From assembly GCF_038050375.1 (NCBI RefSeq), contig NZ_CP150886.1, positions 4,381,318-4,445,317 on the forward strand: a DNA stretch of 64,000 bases, written 5' to 3'. The DNA comes from Okeanomitos corallinicola TIOX110. Its GTDB lineage: Bacteria; Cyanobacteriota; Cyanobacteriia; Cyanobacteriales; Nostocaceae. Shown here one piece after another: positions 45,420-57,832 of the stretch; within the stretch, counting starts at the first letter, position 1; each line of letters opens with the position of its first letter. The notes beneath the pieces were generated by a model. The model ran no database searches. It was not told where the DNA came from and saw nothing but the letters and a program-made list of their open reading frames with translations. The translations under genes were made by a program, and so were the position numbers.

Positions 45420-46694
45420 TTAATTTAATGCAGTAGCAATCGCCTCAGAAAGAGACTTATTAGCCGCTTGCTTTAACGCATCTGCCTTATCAGTGCGTTC
45501 CCAGGGTAAATCTAAATCAGGTCTACCCAAGTGACCATAAGCTGCAACGTCCTGATAAAAACGTCCGCCTCTTTCACTGGGTAAATTTTGCAAATTGAAA
45601 GCGTGGATAATTCCCGCTGGACGCAGTTCAAAGTGATCTTTGATTAACTGTAGCAAGATTTCATCATCAACCTTACCAGTTCCAAAGGTATCCACAAAAA
45701 TGCTCACAGGTCTAGCTACACCAATAGCGTAACTTAGCTGCACTTCGCATTTTTCTGCTAACCCAGCCGCCACTATATTTTTCGCTACATAACGTGTAGC
45801 ATAGGCCGCAGAACGGTCTACCTTTGTGGGATCTTTGCCAGAGAAAGCACCACCACCATGTCGAGAGTAGCCACCGTAGGTATCAACAATGATTTTCCTT
45901 CCAGTTAACCCAGAGTCACCTTGTGGTCCGCCAATCACAAACTTACCAGTAGGATTGACTAGAAAGCGGGTATCCTGATTTGGCTTAACGTCAATATCAC
46001 TGAAAACAGGCTCTACTACCGCTGTCCATAGGTCTTCTTTGATCTTAGCTTGCACCCCAGCACCATCAGTAATATCCCCAATATTAGGTGTATGCTGAGT
46101 AGAAATTAAGATTGTATCAATACCTACGGGTTTACCATCTTCATAGGCAACGGTAACTTGGGTTTTGCCATCGGGACGCAAGTATGGCAAATCACCAGTT
46201 TTCCTTACTGCTGACAGTCTGCGTGCAATCCGGTGAGCCAAACTAATGGGTAAAGGCATCAATTCTGGGGTTTCGTTGCACGCAAAACCGAACATAATAC
46301 CTTGATCACCCGCACCAACTTTATCGAACAGTTCTTCACTATCCTCTGCGCGGGTTTCTTGGGCAGTATCTACACCTTGAGCAATGTCAGGTGACTGTTC
46401 ATCCAACGCGACGAGTACGCTTGCACTGTCAGCAGAAAAACCATTTCCTGCATCAGTATAGCCAATTTCCGCGATTTTCTTTCGCACCAAATTGACATAA
46501 TTAACATTGGCTTTGGATGTGATTTCCCCAGTGATTAACACTAAACCAGTATTAACAACTACTTCAGCTGCAACCCGGCTACTAGAGTCATGTGTCAACA
46601 GGGCATCCAAAATAGTATCAGAAATTTGGTCACAGATTTTATCAGGATGACCTTCAGTAACTGACTCGGATGAAAATAAATAACGGCGAGACAA
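45420..46694 (-). CDS. metK: S-adenosylmethionine synthase
   Basis: 424 residues, full length. Signatures: [20 protein letters not shown] (binding site and metal Asp), [12 protein letters not shown], and [19 protein letters not shown]. It makes S-adenosylmethionine from Met and ATP in the cytosol. The start is TTG 46694; AAGGAG lies about 10 bases upstream, and its AAGGA can pair with TCCTT that lies immediately before the start codon. No SAM riboswitch is recognisable upstream. Confidence 0.96.
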   Translation of the reverse strand: MSRRYLFSSESVTEGHPDKICDQISDTILDALLTHDSSSRVAAEVVVNTGLVLITGEITSKANVNYVNLVRKKIAEIGYTDAGNGFSADSASVLVALDEQSPDIAQGVDTAQETRAEDSEELFDKVGAGDQGIMFGFACNETPELMPLPISLAHRIARRLSAVRKTGDLPYLRPDGKTQVTVAYEDGKPVGIDTILISTQHTPNIGDITDGAGVQAKIKEDLWTAVVEPVFSDIDVKPNQDTRFLVNPTGKFVIGGPQGDSGLTGRKIIVDTYGGYSRHGGGAFSGKDPTKVDRSAAYATRYVAKNIVAAGLAEKCEVQLSYAIGVARPVSIFVDTFGTGKVDDEILLQLIKDHFELRPAGIIHAFNLQNLPSERGGRFYQDVAAYGHLGRPDLDLPWERTDKADALKQAANKSLSEAIATALN

Positions 46695-47135
46695 AGGAAG
46701 TTGCTCCTTGACGAACTTTAATCACTGACTAAATAGAAACATTTAGTTCAGCTAGTAATTTCTGCAATCATAACAAGATTTACACACCTACTCACGAGTA
46801 TCTTCTTCAATACTTACTGGTAGTTAAGAAATGTATTAGTTAAACTCCTTGTGCTGTGGGAAACAGAAGTATCAGCACAAAATTAAAAATTATGCAAAAA
46901 ATTATGCAAAAAACCTTGAATTTTTCCGGACTCACCCAAAATATCTATCAAACCCTCTGTCTCTGTGTTCTTTGTGCTTGGAGTAGTTAATGAGAACGAC
47001 GTGAACAAAAATATAAATTAGCCTCAAAACCTCTTCACTCTCGTCTTCTACTATCAGTTAAATTTTTATATCTACAAAAAAAGGGGGGGTACACCCATTG
47101 ATACCCCCTTTGTTTATTGACCAACACTGCTGGTT
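46695..47135. other. Intergenic region between prk and metK
   Basis: 441 bases. It contains the prk terminator (47076-47112), a CTCTGTGTTCTTTGTGC dispersed-repeat piece near 46965, and the upstream region of metK. ATTATGCAAAA occurs twice in tandem at about 46891-46915. No gene is visible. Confidence 0.65.
47076..47112 (-). terminator. Intrinsic terminator of prk
   Basis: On the reverse strand AAAGGGGGTA pairs with TACCCCCCCTTT, and the run TTTTTTT follows. It sits 24 bases past the prk stop. Confidence 0.9.
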
Positions 47136-48140
47136 TTATACTTGTACGGCTAACTTTGCTTCACTAGCTGTTAATAGCTCATAAACAGAACGCATTTTCA
47201 ACCCTGTCAATACTTGGAACAAACCAGTTCCGTTATTAGAACCTGGATATTCGCGGTGTTGTAACAATAAGTGAGTCATTTCACCTTCGTATTTAGTTGA
47301 TGTGTTGCTAAGATGTTTCTCGATGTAGATGACTTCATCTAGATTGTCGAACTGACCATCAACTTCTAAAACAGAAACGTAGCGACCATAGTAAACATCA
47401 GAACCATAGTACAGTTGCATACCAGGGTAAGAACAGGTCAATTTACGTCCGCAAGGAGTCCAGTTGATTGTTGAACCTTCGTCGAATAAGTAAGCCGGCT
47501 CAAAACCTTCTTTGCCTTCTCGCTGTAACATCCGTACCCGCAAAACTTTGCGTTCGGTATCGTTTTTGATTAAGCTAGTAGGTAATACCTGTAAAACCAC
47601 GTCAGCAAATTCTCTTTGTGGTTCAATGAACTTTTCAAAGTCAGGCTTACGGGAATTGATTTGGGCTAAAACATCTTCATAACGGTGACCACGTTCAGCC
47701 ATATCTCGTTGAATCTTCCAGGCAATCTTGACTTCATCACTGATGTCAAAGTAAACACTGAAATCTAGTAAATCTCTCACCCTTTCATCATATAAAGGAT
47801 GTAACCCTTCAACTACGACGATATGGTTTGGTTCAATCCGTTCTGGAGGATCGATCATGCCGGTTTCGTGGTTATAAATCGGCTTATCAATTGCTTGACC
47901 TTCTTTGAGTGCCTTAATTTGCTCATACATTAGGTCAAAATTGTTGGCTCTGGGATCTAGTGCAGTGATACCTGTTTCTTTACGCTGCTTGCGATCCAGT
48001 GAATGATAGTCATCTAAACAGATAACTGTCATTAATTCTTCACCAAATAAGTCAATTAACCGACGTAAAAACGTAGATTTACCGCACCCAGAGTCTCCAG
48101 CTACTCCAATTAGTACCACGCGTTCCGGCTTACTTGTCAT
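47136..48140 (-). CDS. prk: Phosphoribulokinase
   Basis: 334 residues. The P-loop GVAGDSGCGKSTFLRRL is at about 12-28 and includes the redox Cys; the second regulatory Cys is in ICLDDYHSLDR. YNHETG, EGLHPLYDERVR and the C-terminal CSYPGMQLYYG complete the class II (plant/cyanobacterial) signature. It phosphorylates ribulose 5-phosphate to make the Rubisco substrate, and is switched off in the dark through thioredoxin and the CP12/GAPDH complex. Start is ATG 48140. Divergent from petH across an 845-base gap. Confidence 0.96.
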   Translation of the reverse strand: MTSKPERVVLIGVAGDSGCGKSTFLRRLIDLFGEELMTVICLDDYHSLDRKQRKETGITALDPRANNFDLMYEQIKALKEGQAIDKPIYNHETGMIDPPERIEPNHIVVVEGLHPLYDERVRDLLDFSVYFDISDEVKIAWKIQRDMAERGHRYEDVLAQINSRKPDFEKFIEPQREFADVVLQVLPTSLIKNDTERKVLRVRMLQREGKEGFEPAYLFDEGSTINWTPCGRKLTCSYPGMQLYYGSDVYYGRYVSVLEVDGQFDNLDEVIYIEKHLSNTSTKYEGEMTHLLLQHREYPGSNNGTGLFQVLTGLKMRSVYELLTASEAKLAVQV

Positions 48141-50305
<2,165 letters not shown>

Positions 50306-50354
50306 TTTGCTTACGGGTCATTAGGTCATTAGTTTTGAATTCTAGGCTCTAAAT

Positions 50355-50390
50355 TTGTAGGTAGGGAAATGCCCTGCCTACAATTGTTTT
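50355..50390 (+). terminator. Intrinsic terminator of petH
   Basis: TTGTAGGTAGGG (50355-50366) pairs over 12 bp (one G-T) with CCCTGCCTACAA (50372-50383), loop AAATG, followed by TTGTTTTG. The ATG at 50369 in the loop is therefore not the hom start. Confidence 0.8.
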
Positions 50391-50416
50391 GTATGTATAG
50401 TTTGGGTGCAAAATCT

Positions 50417-51706
50417 GTGGGTGTTAAATTAGGAATATTAGGATTAGGTACGGTGGGAACGGGTACTGTACAACTGTTGCAAGACAAAATAGACCGTCAC
50501 CCACTGTTACAAGAAATAGAAATATATCGCGTTGGTGTGCGATCGCCAAATAAACCTCGTCAAGTAGAACTACCTGCTGGAGTAGTAACTACAGATTTAG
50601 AAGCAATAGTCAATGATCCAGCAATAGATATCATTGTTGAGGTGATGGGAGGTTTAGAACCAACGCGATCGCTCATTCTCACCGCTATTAAAAATGGTAA
50701 ACACGTAGTTACTGCTAACAAAGCCGTCATCTCCCGATTTGGGGCAGAAATATTTACTGCTGCCAACGCAGCCGGGGTATATGTAATGTTAGAAGCCTCC
50801 GTTGGTGGTGGTATTCCAGTTATTCAACCCCTCAAGCAGTCTCTGAGTGTTAACCAAATTCATGCAATTACAGGCATTGTTAACGGTACAACTAATTACA
50901 TCCTCACGCGGATGCAAACGGAAGGTAGCGACTTTGATGATGTTCTGGCTGATGCCCAAAGCTTGGGTTATGCTGAGGCTGACCCAACTGCCGATGTTGA
51001 TGGTTTAGATGCAGCTGATAAAATTGCCATTCTCGCATCTTTAGGTTTTGGAGGACGAATTAACTTAGCAGATGTATATTGTGAAGGAATTCGCCAAGTT
51101 AGTAAAACAGATATTGCCTACGCTACTAAGCTGGGATTTGTAATTAAATTACTAGCGATCGCTAAAGGACAAAACCATGATCGTTCTCAACTATCAGTTA
51201 GAGTTCATCCGACTCTAGTACCTCAAAGTCATCCTCTAGCTACAATTAACGGTGTTTATAATGCCATCTTGGTTGAAGGTGAACCCATAGGACAAGTCAT
51301 GTTTTTTGGACCCGGTGCTGGTGCTGGCGCTACCGCTAGTGCAGTCTGCTCAGATATTTTAAATTTAGTAGCAACTCTCAAAACTGATACCTCCAAAGCA
51401 CATCCCCTATTAGCCTGTAGCCATCAGCATTACTGCCAGATAAGTCCGATTTCTGAACTTGTTAGTCGTTTTTATACTCGCTTTTTAACCAAAGATCAAT
51501 CGGGTGTGATTGGTAAACTGGGGACTATTTTCGGCAAATACGATGTCAGCTTAGAGTCAGTCGTTCAAACTGGTTTTCAAGAACAATTAGCAGAAATTGT
51601 GGTTGTTACCCACGATGTCAAAGAAGGTGATTTTAGAAAAGCTTTAGCAGAAATTAAAAATCTGGCAGCAATAGATAGTATTCCTAGTATTTTACGCGTG
51701 CTTTAA
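50417..51706 (+). CDS. hom: Homoserine dehydrogenase
   Basis: 429 residues from GTG 50417, which gives the usual family start (VGVKLGILGLGTVGTGTVQLL in pieces); the longer frame back to ATG 50369 would run through the petH terminator hairpin. The Rossmann motif GLGTVGTG, then VEVMGG, GKHVVTANKA and GTTNYILT, AEADPTADVDGLDAADKIAIL, are clear. A C-terminal ACT domain (about 345-429) should mediate threonine feedback. The enzyme reduces aspartate semialdehyde to homoserine on the path to Thr and Met. It has no aspartokinase fusion. Confidence 0.94.
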   Translation: MGVKLGILGLGTVGTGTVQLLQDKIDRHPLLQEIEIYRVGVRSPNKPRQVELPAGVVTTDLEAIVNDPAIDIIVEVMGGLEPTRSLILTAIKNGKHVVTANKAVISRFGAEIFTAANAAGVYVMLEASVGGGIPVIQPLKQSLSVNQIHAITGIVNGTTNYILTRMQTEGSDFDDVLADAQSLGYAEADPTADVDGLDAADKIAILASLGFGGRINLADVYCEGIRQVSKTDIAYATKLGFVIKLLAIAKGQNHDRSQLSVRVHPTLVPQSHPLATINGVYNAILVEGEPIGQVMFFGPGAGAGATASAVCSDILNLVATLKTDTSKAHPLLACSHQHYCQISPISELVSRFYTRFLTKDQSGVIGKLGTIFGKYDVSLESVVQTGFQEQLAEIVVVTHDVKEGDFRKALAEIKNLAAIDSIPSILRVL

Positions 51707-51762
51707 GGAGCAGGAAGTTGGGGAGTTGGGGAGGACAATGGAATTAATTCTGACCCCTGTAC

Positions 51763-51783
51763 GGGTTTAGCAGTGCTAAACCC
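51763..51783. repeat. Dispersed palindrome GGGTTTAGCAGTGCTAAACCC, copy B
   Basis: A 9-bp perfect stem around AGT between the convergent hom and CAAD genes. It is the extended form of the palindrome at 3467; both copies are followed by CTCTACT or CCTACT. It could act as a bidirectional 3' end hairpin. Confidence 0.8.
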
Positions 51784-51809
51784 CTACTCACTCCTAACTC
51801 CTGAAATCT

Positions 51810-52259
51810 CTAAGATTCTGAGTTCTCTTTACCAACCACCTGTGATTTGAGAGTAGTAATTTCACTGGTTAACTCTTGACGAGTTGAAGCCTTGAGTAAA
51901 TAGCGATAAATAAACCAAGCAGAATAACCAATGCCAATCAACTCAAAAGTAGGTGCTACCAAAGGAATATCATTGAGAGAATCTAGTACGGATAACAGTA
52001 CCTTAACAGCAACAATTGATGTCACTACCAAACCAACACTAACTAAAGGTTGTTTGTACTTATTGAAAAAGTTACCCGCATAATCAGGTAATGTACCTAA
52101 AAAACCAGAGACTTGCTGCCCATATTTGAGCCATTGTTCTTGAGACTGCAATGGAGGCTGAAGTTTAGTAATACTTCCAGTTTGGGTGTTGATATCTGGG
52201 ATTGTAGTCTCTTTTGATTTGGTTTCTGTATATTCTGGTTCTTGCATTTTTACTTCCAT
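51810..52259 (-). CDS. CAAD domain thylakoid membrane protein
   Basis: 149 residues. The N-terminal 50 residues are polar and disordered. Then comes a CAAD-type core: an amphipathic start (LPDYAGNFFNKYKQP), two membrane helices (about 70-92 and 99-120) and FELIGIGYSAWFIYRYLL, followed by a short amphipathic tail. CAAD was first seen appended to cyanobacterial aminoacyl-tRNA synthetases and anchors proteins in thylakoid membranes; stand-alone versions resemble plant CURT1, which bends thylakoid membranes. A CURT1-like role here is inference. Confidence 0.88.
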   Translation of the reverse strand: MEVKMQEPEYTETKSKETTIPDINTQTGSITKLQPPLQSQEQWLKYGQQVSGFLGTLPDYAGNFFNKYKQPLVSVGLVVTSIVAVKVLLSVLDSLNDIPLVAPTFELIGIGYSAWFIYRYLLKASTRQELTSEITTLKSQVVGKENSES

Positions 52260-52969
52260 AATTTTGACAGTCGAGTTTTCTTAATTTGCACAACTCTGAA
52301 CACAAGGCTGTTGAGTAGACAATAGACTCTTGTATCCGCATAATTAGGTTTAGGTTTAAAAAGGCTTTTAGTGTCTTATCACCATAAAATCCTCTTGTTT
52401 CCACTGCATCAACTATAGGGTAGAAATTCAGTAGGAGGATAGAAGTCAAAAGGCAACATAATTGCTTAAAATTACCATACCGAGTTTTTTACGTGCAATT
52501 TCACGGAAATACTCAATGTGTAATTACTCCAATTATCCCATGCTGCCTTACTTGCTAATCATCGTACTCATCCAAACACAAATTATGCAAAAATTAGTCC
52601 ACCTCTGATAATCAAAAGTCTAAATGCTGATTTTATCTGATATTAAAGCTATCTTCAGTCTCATTGGTTAATTAACTGATTCACTTTGCTATTAATATGT
52701 CATCATTTTCATAGATTTGTGCATGGATACTAGACATTAAAATAATTTTATGATACTGGTCTGGGCTGGAAAAAGCTAAAAAATAATAAGTTTTATTACT
52801 ATTTAAGGCTGTTAATTTTTCTTGGTTACACTGACTAAAAGGGAAAGATTATAACTATAAGTCAATCCTATCTGCTATTTAATAGACATTTACTCAAGTT
52901 ATAAAAGAGAGTAAAGTTCAGTTTAAACAGGTAATTAGCGATTATAAACGCTAAAATAATTGGTGATAT
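52260..52969. other. Intergenic region, no gene seen
   Basis: 710 bases between divergent genes. It is AT-rich and carries upstream regions for both. A small inverted repeat TAGCG-ATTATAAA-CGCTA lies near 52936-52953, just before the kinase gene. Open frames overlapping it lack start signals and family resemblance. Confidence 0.6.
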
Positions 52970-54721
52970 TTGTGGGAGGGCAAAAAAATTGCTGGCATAC
53001 CAGATCAACAGCCAACCCTGGTTGACAAAAGTTGGGAAAGCAAAAAAGTGTCAACTCAAGAGCCAAAAATAGATGAACTCCCAACCATAGAATTTCCCTC
53101 TCGTGGGAAACTGAAAGCGAGTTCATGGCGTATTCACCAAAAAATTGGGTATGGCTACTTTGTCGCCATTGCAATTGGCTTTTTTGGTTCTCTGACAGGA
53201 TTGGTACTGGCGAACTACTATCGAGGCAGAGAAGTCAGGCAATTTAATCAAGCCAACTATCAAGAACAGCTATTAAATAACTATAAAGATGCGGTAATTG
53301 AAACAAAATTGCATAGTTCTAGCTTAGTTGCTGTGCTGGATGATGCACAAAAGTTAGAGAGAAAAAAAACTGAGTTGCTTAATGCTTTTGCCGAAGCCCA
53401 AAAATTGGAACCTAAAATTACAGAGTATATTGACAGCAGTCCACAGACACTAGCAGCGAATAGTGCTACTTTACAAACTCTGTTATTTGATTATTCTTTT
53501 TACTTAAAAACATATATCCAAGATATAAAAACTATCTTAGAAAGGCTTGAGAATAGGGATATACAGCCAGAAACAGTGACTGTAGTCCGGGAACAGTTAC
53601 TTGTACTTATGGGTAGTCATACAGTTGAAGAGTTAGATAATTTATCAAATAAGCTAACCAGAATTTTACGTAATGCTCAAGTTCAAGAACAGGATCGAAG
53701 AACTGATGTAGAGCAAGCGCGATTTGTAGAAAGGACAATAGTTATAGCTAGTATGTTATTATCGGTAGCTATTGCTGCTGTCATGGCTTGGCGTACCAGT
53801 CGAGCGATCGCTGAACCCGTAATTACCGTTACTCAAGTAGCTGAACAAGTAGCCAGAAAATCTAATTTTGATTTACGCGCTCCTGTCATCACCGATGATG
53901 AAATCGGACTGTTAGCTAAATCTTTAAATCGCTTAATTGAGAGAGTGTCTGAACGCACCAAACAACTACAACAAGCCAAAGAATTAGCAGAAGCAGCCAG
54001 CAAAGCTAAAAGCCAATTTTTAGCTAATGTCAGCCACGAATTACGAACACCATTAAATGCAGTTATAGGATTAAGTCAACTGTTGCAGGATGATGCTGTT
54101 GATCTGGGTGCAGATGCAGATTTTATTACTGATTTAGAAACTATTAATTCTGCCGGTAGACATTTGCTAGAACTGATCAACGATATTCTTGATTTATCAA
54201 AAATTGAAGCTGGGAAAATGACACTTTACCCAGAAATATTTGACATCATGAATTTGATTAATAATGTTGTACTGACAGTTAAGCCAGCCATGGAAAAAAA
54301 TGGCAACAATCTCATCTTAGACTGTGACGAAAATTTAGGAACAATGTATGCCGACCAAACGAGAATGCGACAAGTATTATTAAACCTACTCAGTAATGCA
54401 GCTAAATTCACTAGCAACGGTAGAGTGACATTAACAGTCAGACAAGAAAAAAGCAACATCATTAAAAAAGCTCCTTTTGGTATAATCAATTTTATAGTTA
54501 CTGATACAGGAATTGGAATGTCACCAACTCAGCAACAGAAACTATTTCAACCTTTTACTCAAGGAGACAATTCAACTACCAAAAAATATGGTGGTACAGG
54601 TTTAGGTTTAGCTATCAGCCGTCATTTTTGTCAAATGATGGGAGGTGAAATAATAGTTGATAGTCAACTTGGTGTGGGTTCTACTTTTAGAGTCAGCTTA
54701 CCATTAACAGTACAGGGATAA
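52970..54721 (+). CDS. Membrane sensor histidine kinase (HAMP-HisKA-HATPase)
   Basis: 583 residues in the longest form. A cytoplasmic N terminus is followed by membrane helix 1 (about 63-85), a helical extracytoplasmic sensor (about 90-255), helix 2 (about 257-277), HAMP (about 278-330), HisKA with [16 protein letters not shown], and HATPase boxes ([38 protein letters not shown]). No receiver is fused and no regulator gene is adjacent. The start is uncertain: TTG 52970 has no ribosome binding site in front, while GGGAGGG (52974-52980) lies inside the frame, 7 bases before an ATT at 52988; GTG 53048 is the next usual choice. Confidence 0.9.
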   Translation: MWEGKKIAGIPDQQPTLVDKSWESKKVSTQEPKIDELPTIEFPSRGKLKASSWRIHQKIGYGYFVAIAIGFFGSLTGLVLANYYRGREVRQFNQANYQEQLLNNYKDAVIETKLHSSSLVAVLDDAQKLERKKTELLNAFAEAQKLEPKITEYIDSSPQTLAANSATLQTLLFDYSFYLKTYIQDIKTILERLENRDIQPETVTVVREQLLVLMGSHTVEELDNLSNKLTRILRNAQVQEQDRRTDVEQARFVERTIVIASMLLSVAIAAVMAWRTSRAIAEPVITVTQVAEQVARKSNFDLRAPVITDDEIGLLAKSLNRLIERVSERTKQLQQAKELAEAASKAKSQFLANVSHELRTPLNAVIGLSQLLQDDAVDLGADADFITDLETINSAGRHLLELINDILDLSKIEAGKMTLYPEIFDIMNLINNVVLTVKPAMEKNGNNLILDCDENLGTMYADQTRMRQVLLNLLSNAAKFTSNGRVTLTVRQEKSNIIKKAPFGIINFIVTDTGIGMSPTQQQKLFQPFTQGDNSTTKKYGGTGLGLAISRHFCQMMGGEIIVDSQLGVGSTFRVSLPLTVQG

Positions 54722-54849
54722 AATTAAACATAGATTAATATCACCTTTTTAATTTTTTAATACCACTATTTTCAGATAAAATGGCGATCGCCAGCATTTA
54801 TACTGCAAATTATATCAAGTAAATATAAAAATTCTGCTTTCACACACCC

Positions 54850-57180
54850 ATGACCACAAATACTGATTTTCTTAGCCATCTCAACCCCAATCAACGCCAA
54901 GCGGTAGAACACTACTGTGGACCATTATTAGTAGTAGCTGGTGCTGGTTCTGGTAAAACTCGTGCGCTTACTTACCGAATTGCTAATTTAATTCTCCAAC
55001 ATCGTGTTGACCCAGAAAATATTTTAGCAGTAACATTTACCAATAAAGCTGCACGGGAGATGAAAGAAAGGATTCAAAGATTATTTTCTGAACAATTAGC
55101 AATTAGAGAATACAATAAAAAATTTGATCTGTTACCAGAATACGAACAAACCCAAATCAGATCAAAAGTTTACCGCACCTACATCAAAAATATGTGGTGT
55201 GGAACTTTTCACAGTCTTTTTTCTCGCATTCTCAGATTTGATATTGAAAAATATCAAGATGAAAAAGGCAGACGTTGGAATAAAAATTTTTCGATTTTTG
55301 ATGAATCTGATGTCCAGAGTTTAATTAAAGAAATAGTTACAAAAGAATTTAATTTAGATAGTAAAAAATTTGATCCTAAATCTGTTCGTTATGCTATCAG
55401 TAATGCCAAAAATCAAGGCTTTTCCCCTCAAGAATTTGAGCGAGAACAACCTAATTATCGTGGACGGGTAATTGCAGAGGTTTATAGTCGTTATCAAGAT
55501 AAACTTGCACAAAATAACGCCTTAGATTTTGATGATCTAATTCTGATACCTACAAGATTATTTCAGCAAAATGAACAAGTTTTAGGTTATTGGCATCGCA
55601 AATTTTGTCATGTTTTAGTAGATGAATACCAAGATACAAACCGCACCCAATATAATTTAATTCAACTTCTAGTTACCAATGGAGAAACCAGAAGCAATGA
55701 ATGGAAATGGCAAAATCGCTCAGTGTTTGTTGTGGGTGATGCAGATCAATCAATTTATAGTTTTAGAATGGCAGACTTTACCATCTTGTTGGAATTTCAA
55801 GATAATTTTGGAGATGGTTTAGAAGATGATGATACGAGAACAATGGTGAAGTTAGAAGAAAATTATCGCTCTTGTGAAAACATTCTGCAAGCGGCTAATG
55901 AACTAATTGAAAATAATACCCAACGCATTGATAAAATTCTCAAAGCTACAAGAGATCCGGGAGAGGCAATTGATTGTTATAAAGCTGATGATGAAATAGC
56001 AGAAGCAGAGTTTGTCATTAATCAAATTCGGACTTTAGAATATCAAAATCCGGAAGTAAATTGGGGTAATTTTGCGATTCTTTATCGCACTAATGCCCAA
56101 TCTCGACCTTTTGAAGAATTATTAGTAAAATATCAAATTCCTTATACAGTTGTTGGGGGAATGAAGTTTTATGACCGCAAAGAAATTAAAGATGTGGTTG
56201 GTTATTTAAGAGCGATAAATAATCCCGCTGATACAGTCAGTTTATTGAGAATTATTAATACACCCCGACGAGGAATTGGCAAAGCAACTATAGATTCTTT
56301 AATGAATGCTTCCATGCAATTGGGAACGACATTTTGGGAAATTATCAGTGATGAAACTTCAGTAAATACATTAGCAGGACGTTCAGCAAAATCTGTAAAT
56401 GGGTTTGCGAAAACCATTCAAAAATGGCAAGAACAAATTACCAAAATTCCAGGTTCTGAAATATTGCAAGGAATTTTAGAAGATTCTGGTTATATCCAAG
56501 ATTTGCAAGAACAGGGGACAGATGAAGCTGATAATAGAATTAGTAACGTCAATGAATTGAATAATGCCATTTTGCAATTTCAAGAAGAAAACGAAGGTGA
56601 AGATATTTCCTTACAAGCATTTTTACAAAGTGCAGCATTAAGTTCTGATTTAGATAACTTAAAAGAAGGACAAACAGCGGTTTCCTTAATGACCTTGCAC
56701 GCTTCCAAAGGTTTAGAATTTCCGGTAGTATTTTTAGTAGGATTAGAACAGGGACTTTTTCCTGGTTATCGTTCCTTACAAGATGCAGCATCTTTAGAAG
56801 AAGAAAGAAGATTATGTTATGTGGGGATAACTCGCGCCCAGGAAAGGTTATACTTATCCCATGCTAGGGAAAGAAGATTGTATGGTTCTAGAGAACCTGC
56901 TATGCGATCGCAATTCCTGGATGAAATACCAGCAGAATTATTAACAACTAAACAAAAAACAACCCGCACTTATACCAAAGTTCCATCAGCAAAAACCCAA
57001 CAACAAGATACATCTCAAACTTGGCAAGTTGGGGAAAAAGTATTACATAAAAGCTTTGGAATTGGGGAAATTACCCATGTTTTTGGCAATGGAAATAAAA
57101 CTTCTGTAGCGATCAAATTTGCTAGTTTAGGTCAAAAAATTATTGATCCTAGAGTAGCTAAGTTGCAGAAAATGGATTGA
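54850..57180 (+). CDS. pcrA: UvrD/PcrA-type ATP-dependent DNA helicase
   Basis: 776 residues. The full SF1A motif set is seen: LNPNQRQAVEH (Q motif), VVAGAGSGKTRALTYRIA (Walker A, about 30-47), TFTNKAAREMKERI, VLVDEYQDTN (motif II), VVGDADQSIYSFRMAD (III), LEENYRSCENIL (IV), SLMTLHASKGLEFPVVFLVG (V) and RLCYVGITRAQERLYLSHA (VI). A 30-residue segment (about 77-105) between Ia and Ib is longer than in E. coli UvrD. The C-terminal Tudor-like domain (WQVGEKVLHKSFGIG) binds RNA polymerase in PcrA. It unwinds DNA 3' to 5' in repair and replication-transcription conflicts. Confidence 0.93.
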   Translation: MTTNTDFLSHLNPNQRQAVEHYCGPLLVVAGAGSGKTRALTYRIANLILQHRVDPENILAVTFTNKAAREMKERIQRLFSEQLAIREYNKKFDLLPEYEQTQIRSKVYRTYIKNMWCGTFHSLFSRILRFDIEKYQDEKGRRWNKNFSIFDESDVQSLIKEIVTKEFNLDSKKFDPKSVRYAISNAKNQGFSPQEFEREQPNYRGRVIAEVYSRYQDKLAQNNALDFDDLILIPTRLFQQNEQVLGYWHRKFCHVLVDEYQDTNRTQYNLIQLLVTNGETRSNEWKWQNRSVFVVGDADQSIYSFRMADFTILLEFQDNFGDGLEDDDTRTMVKLEENYRSCENILQAANELIENNTQRIDKILKATRDPGEAIDCYKADDEIAEAEFVINQIRTLEYQNPEVNWGNFAILYRTNAQSRPFEELLVKYQIPYTVVGGMKFYDRKEIKDVVGYLRAINNPADTVSLLRIINTPRRGIGKATIDSLMNASMQLGTTFWEIISDETSVNTLAGRSAKSVNGFAKTIQKWQEQITKIPGSEILQGILEDSGYIQDLQEQGTDEADNRISNVNELNNAILQFQEENEGEDISLQAFLQSAALSSDLDNLKEGQTAVSLMTLHASKGLEFPVVFLVGLEQGLFPGYRSLQDAASLEEERRLCYVGITRAQERLYLSHARERRLYGSREPAMRSQFLDEIPAELLTTKQKTTRTYTKVPSAKTQQQDTSQTWQVGEKVLHKSFGIGEITHVFGNGNKTSVAIKFASLGQKIIDPRVAKLQKMD

Positions 57181-57832
57181 AGTTGAGGGAGTAACAAAGA
57201 AGCTAAAATTTAGACTGAGTTTAGGTTATCGGGGTTTTTCATCCTAGGTTGGGTTAAGTAAAGCGCAACCCAACAATACAATAAATTTCAGCATATTGGA
57301 AATGTTGGGTTTCCTTCCGTCAACCCAACCTACATCTATTCATTCAGATATTGTTTTGTTTTTTCCTACTAATGCTACTTACTGGGTAAATAGGAAAATA
57401 CAAGCTGCGAATCTAATCATAAATATATTCTGTATAAACACTTGTCAGTATATTCAAGTATTTTGCAAAAAGGCATACACATACTACACAATATAGATGT
57501 GTAACAATATTTGACAACTCTAAATGTTTACGAAAAATTCATCATTTCTTTTCATTATGCAGAAAGGGTAAAAAAGATTAAAAACCTTGAAAAATCAAAA
57601 TTATACCTATATATACCCGCCTATTTAAAAAGCCCTAATTTGAATTTAATGTGTTTTTTTAGTAAAAATACTGAAGAAGTATGAGAATTGATGAGTTTTT
57701 TATGTCACAATAGATAGCTGTATATCAATAAAAAAGTCAAGCTCATAGCTAAATAACTGTAGTCAGTACAACCAATAAAAATACAGTGTTATATATTAAT
57801 TTTAAATACCCTAATTTTTGCGGAGTCGGCCA
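57181..57832. other. Upstream region of the lipid cluster
   Basis: 652 bases with no gene. At 57246-57332 it contains a cyanobacterial dispersed repeat (GGTTGGGTTAAG, GCAACCCAACAATAC, then TTGGGTTTCC and CAACCCAACCTAC), which can fold back on itself. The rest is very AT-rich and should contain the promoter of the acyl-AMP ligase gene. GGAG at 57822-57825 is its ribosome binding site. Confidence 0.6.

Noticed and set aside
50369-50416. Longer N terminus for homoserine dehydrogenase
   Set aside because: It would begin inside the petH terminator hairpin and add 16 residues without family match.
57296-57496. 66-codon frame before the acyl-AMP ligase gene
   Set aside because: It overlaps the dispersed AACCCAACC repeat and lacks a start signal and coding character.
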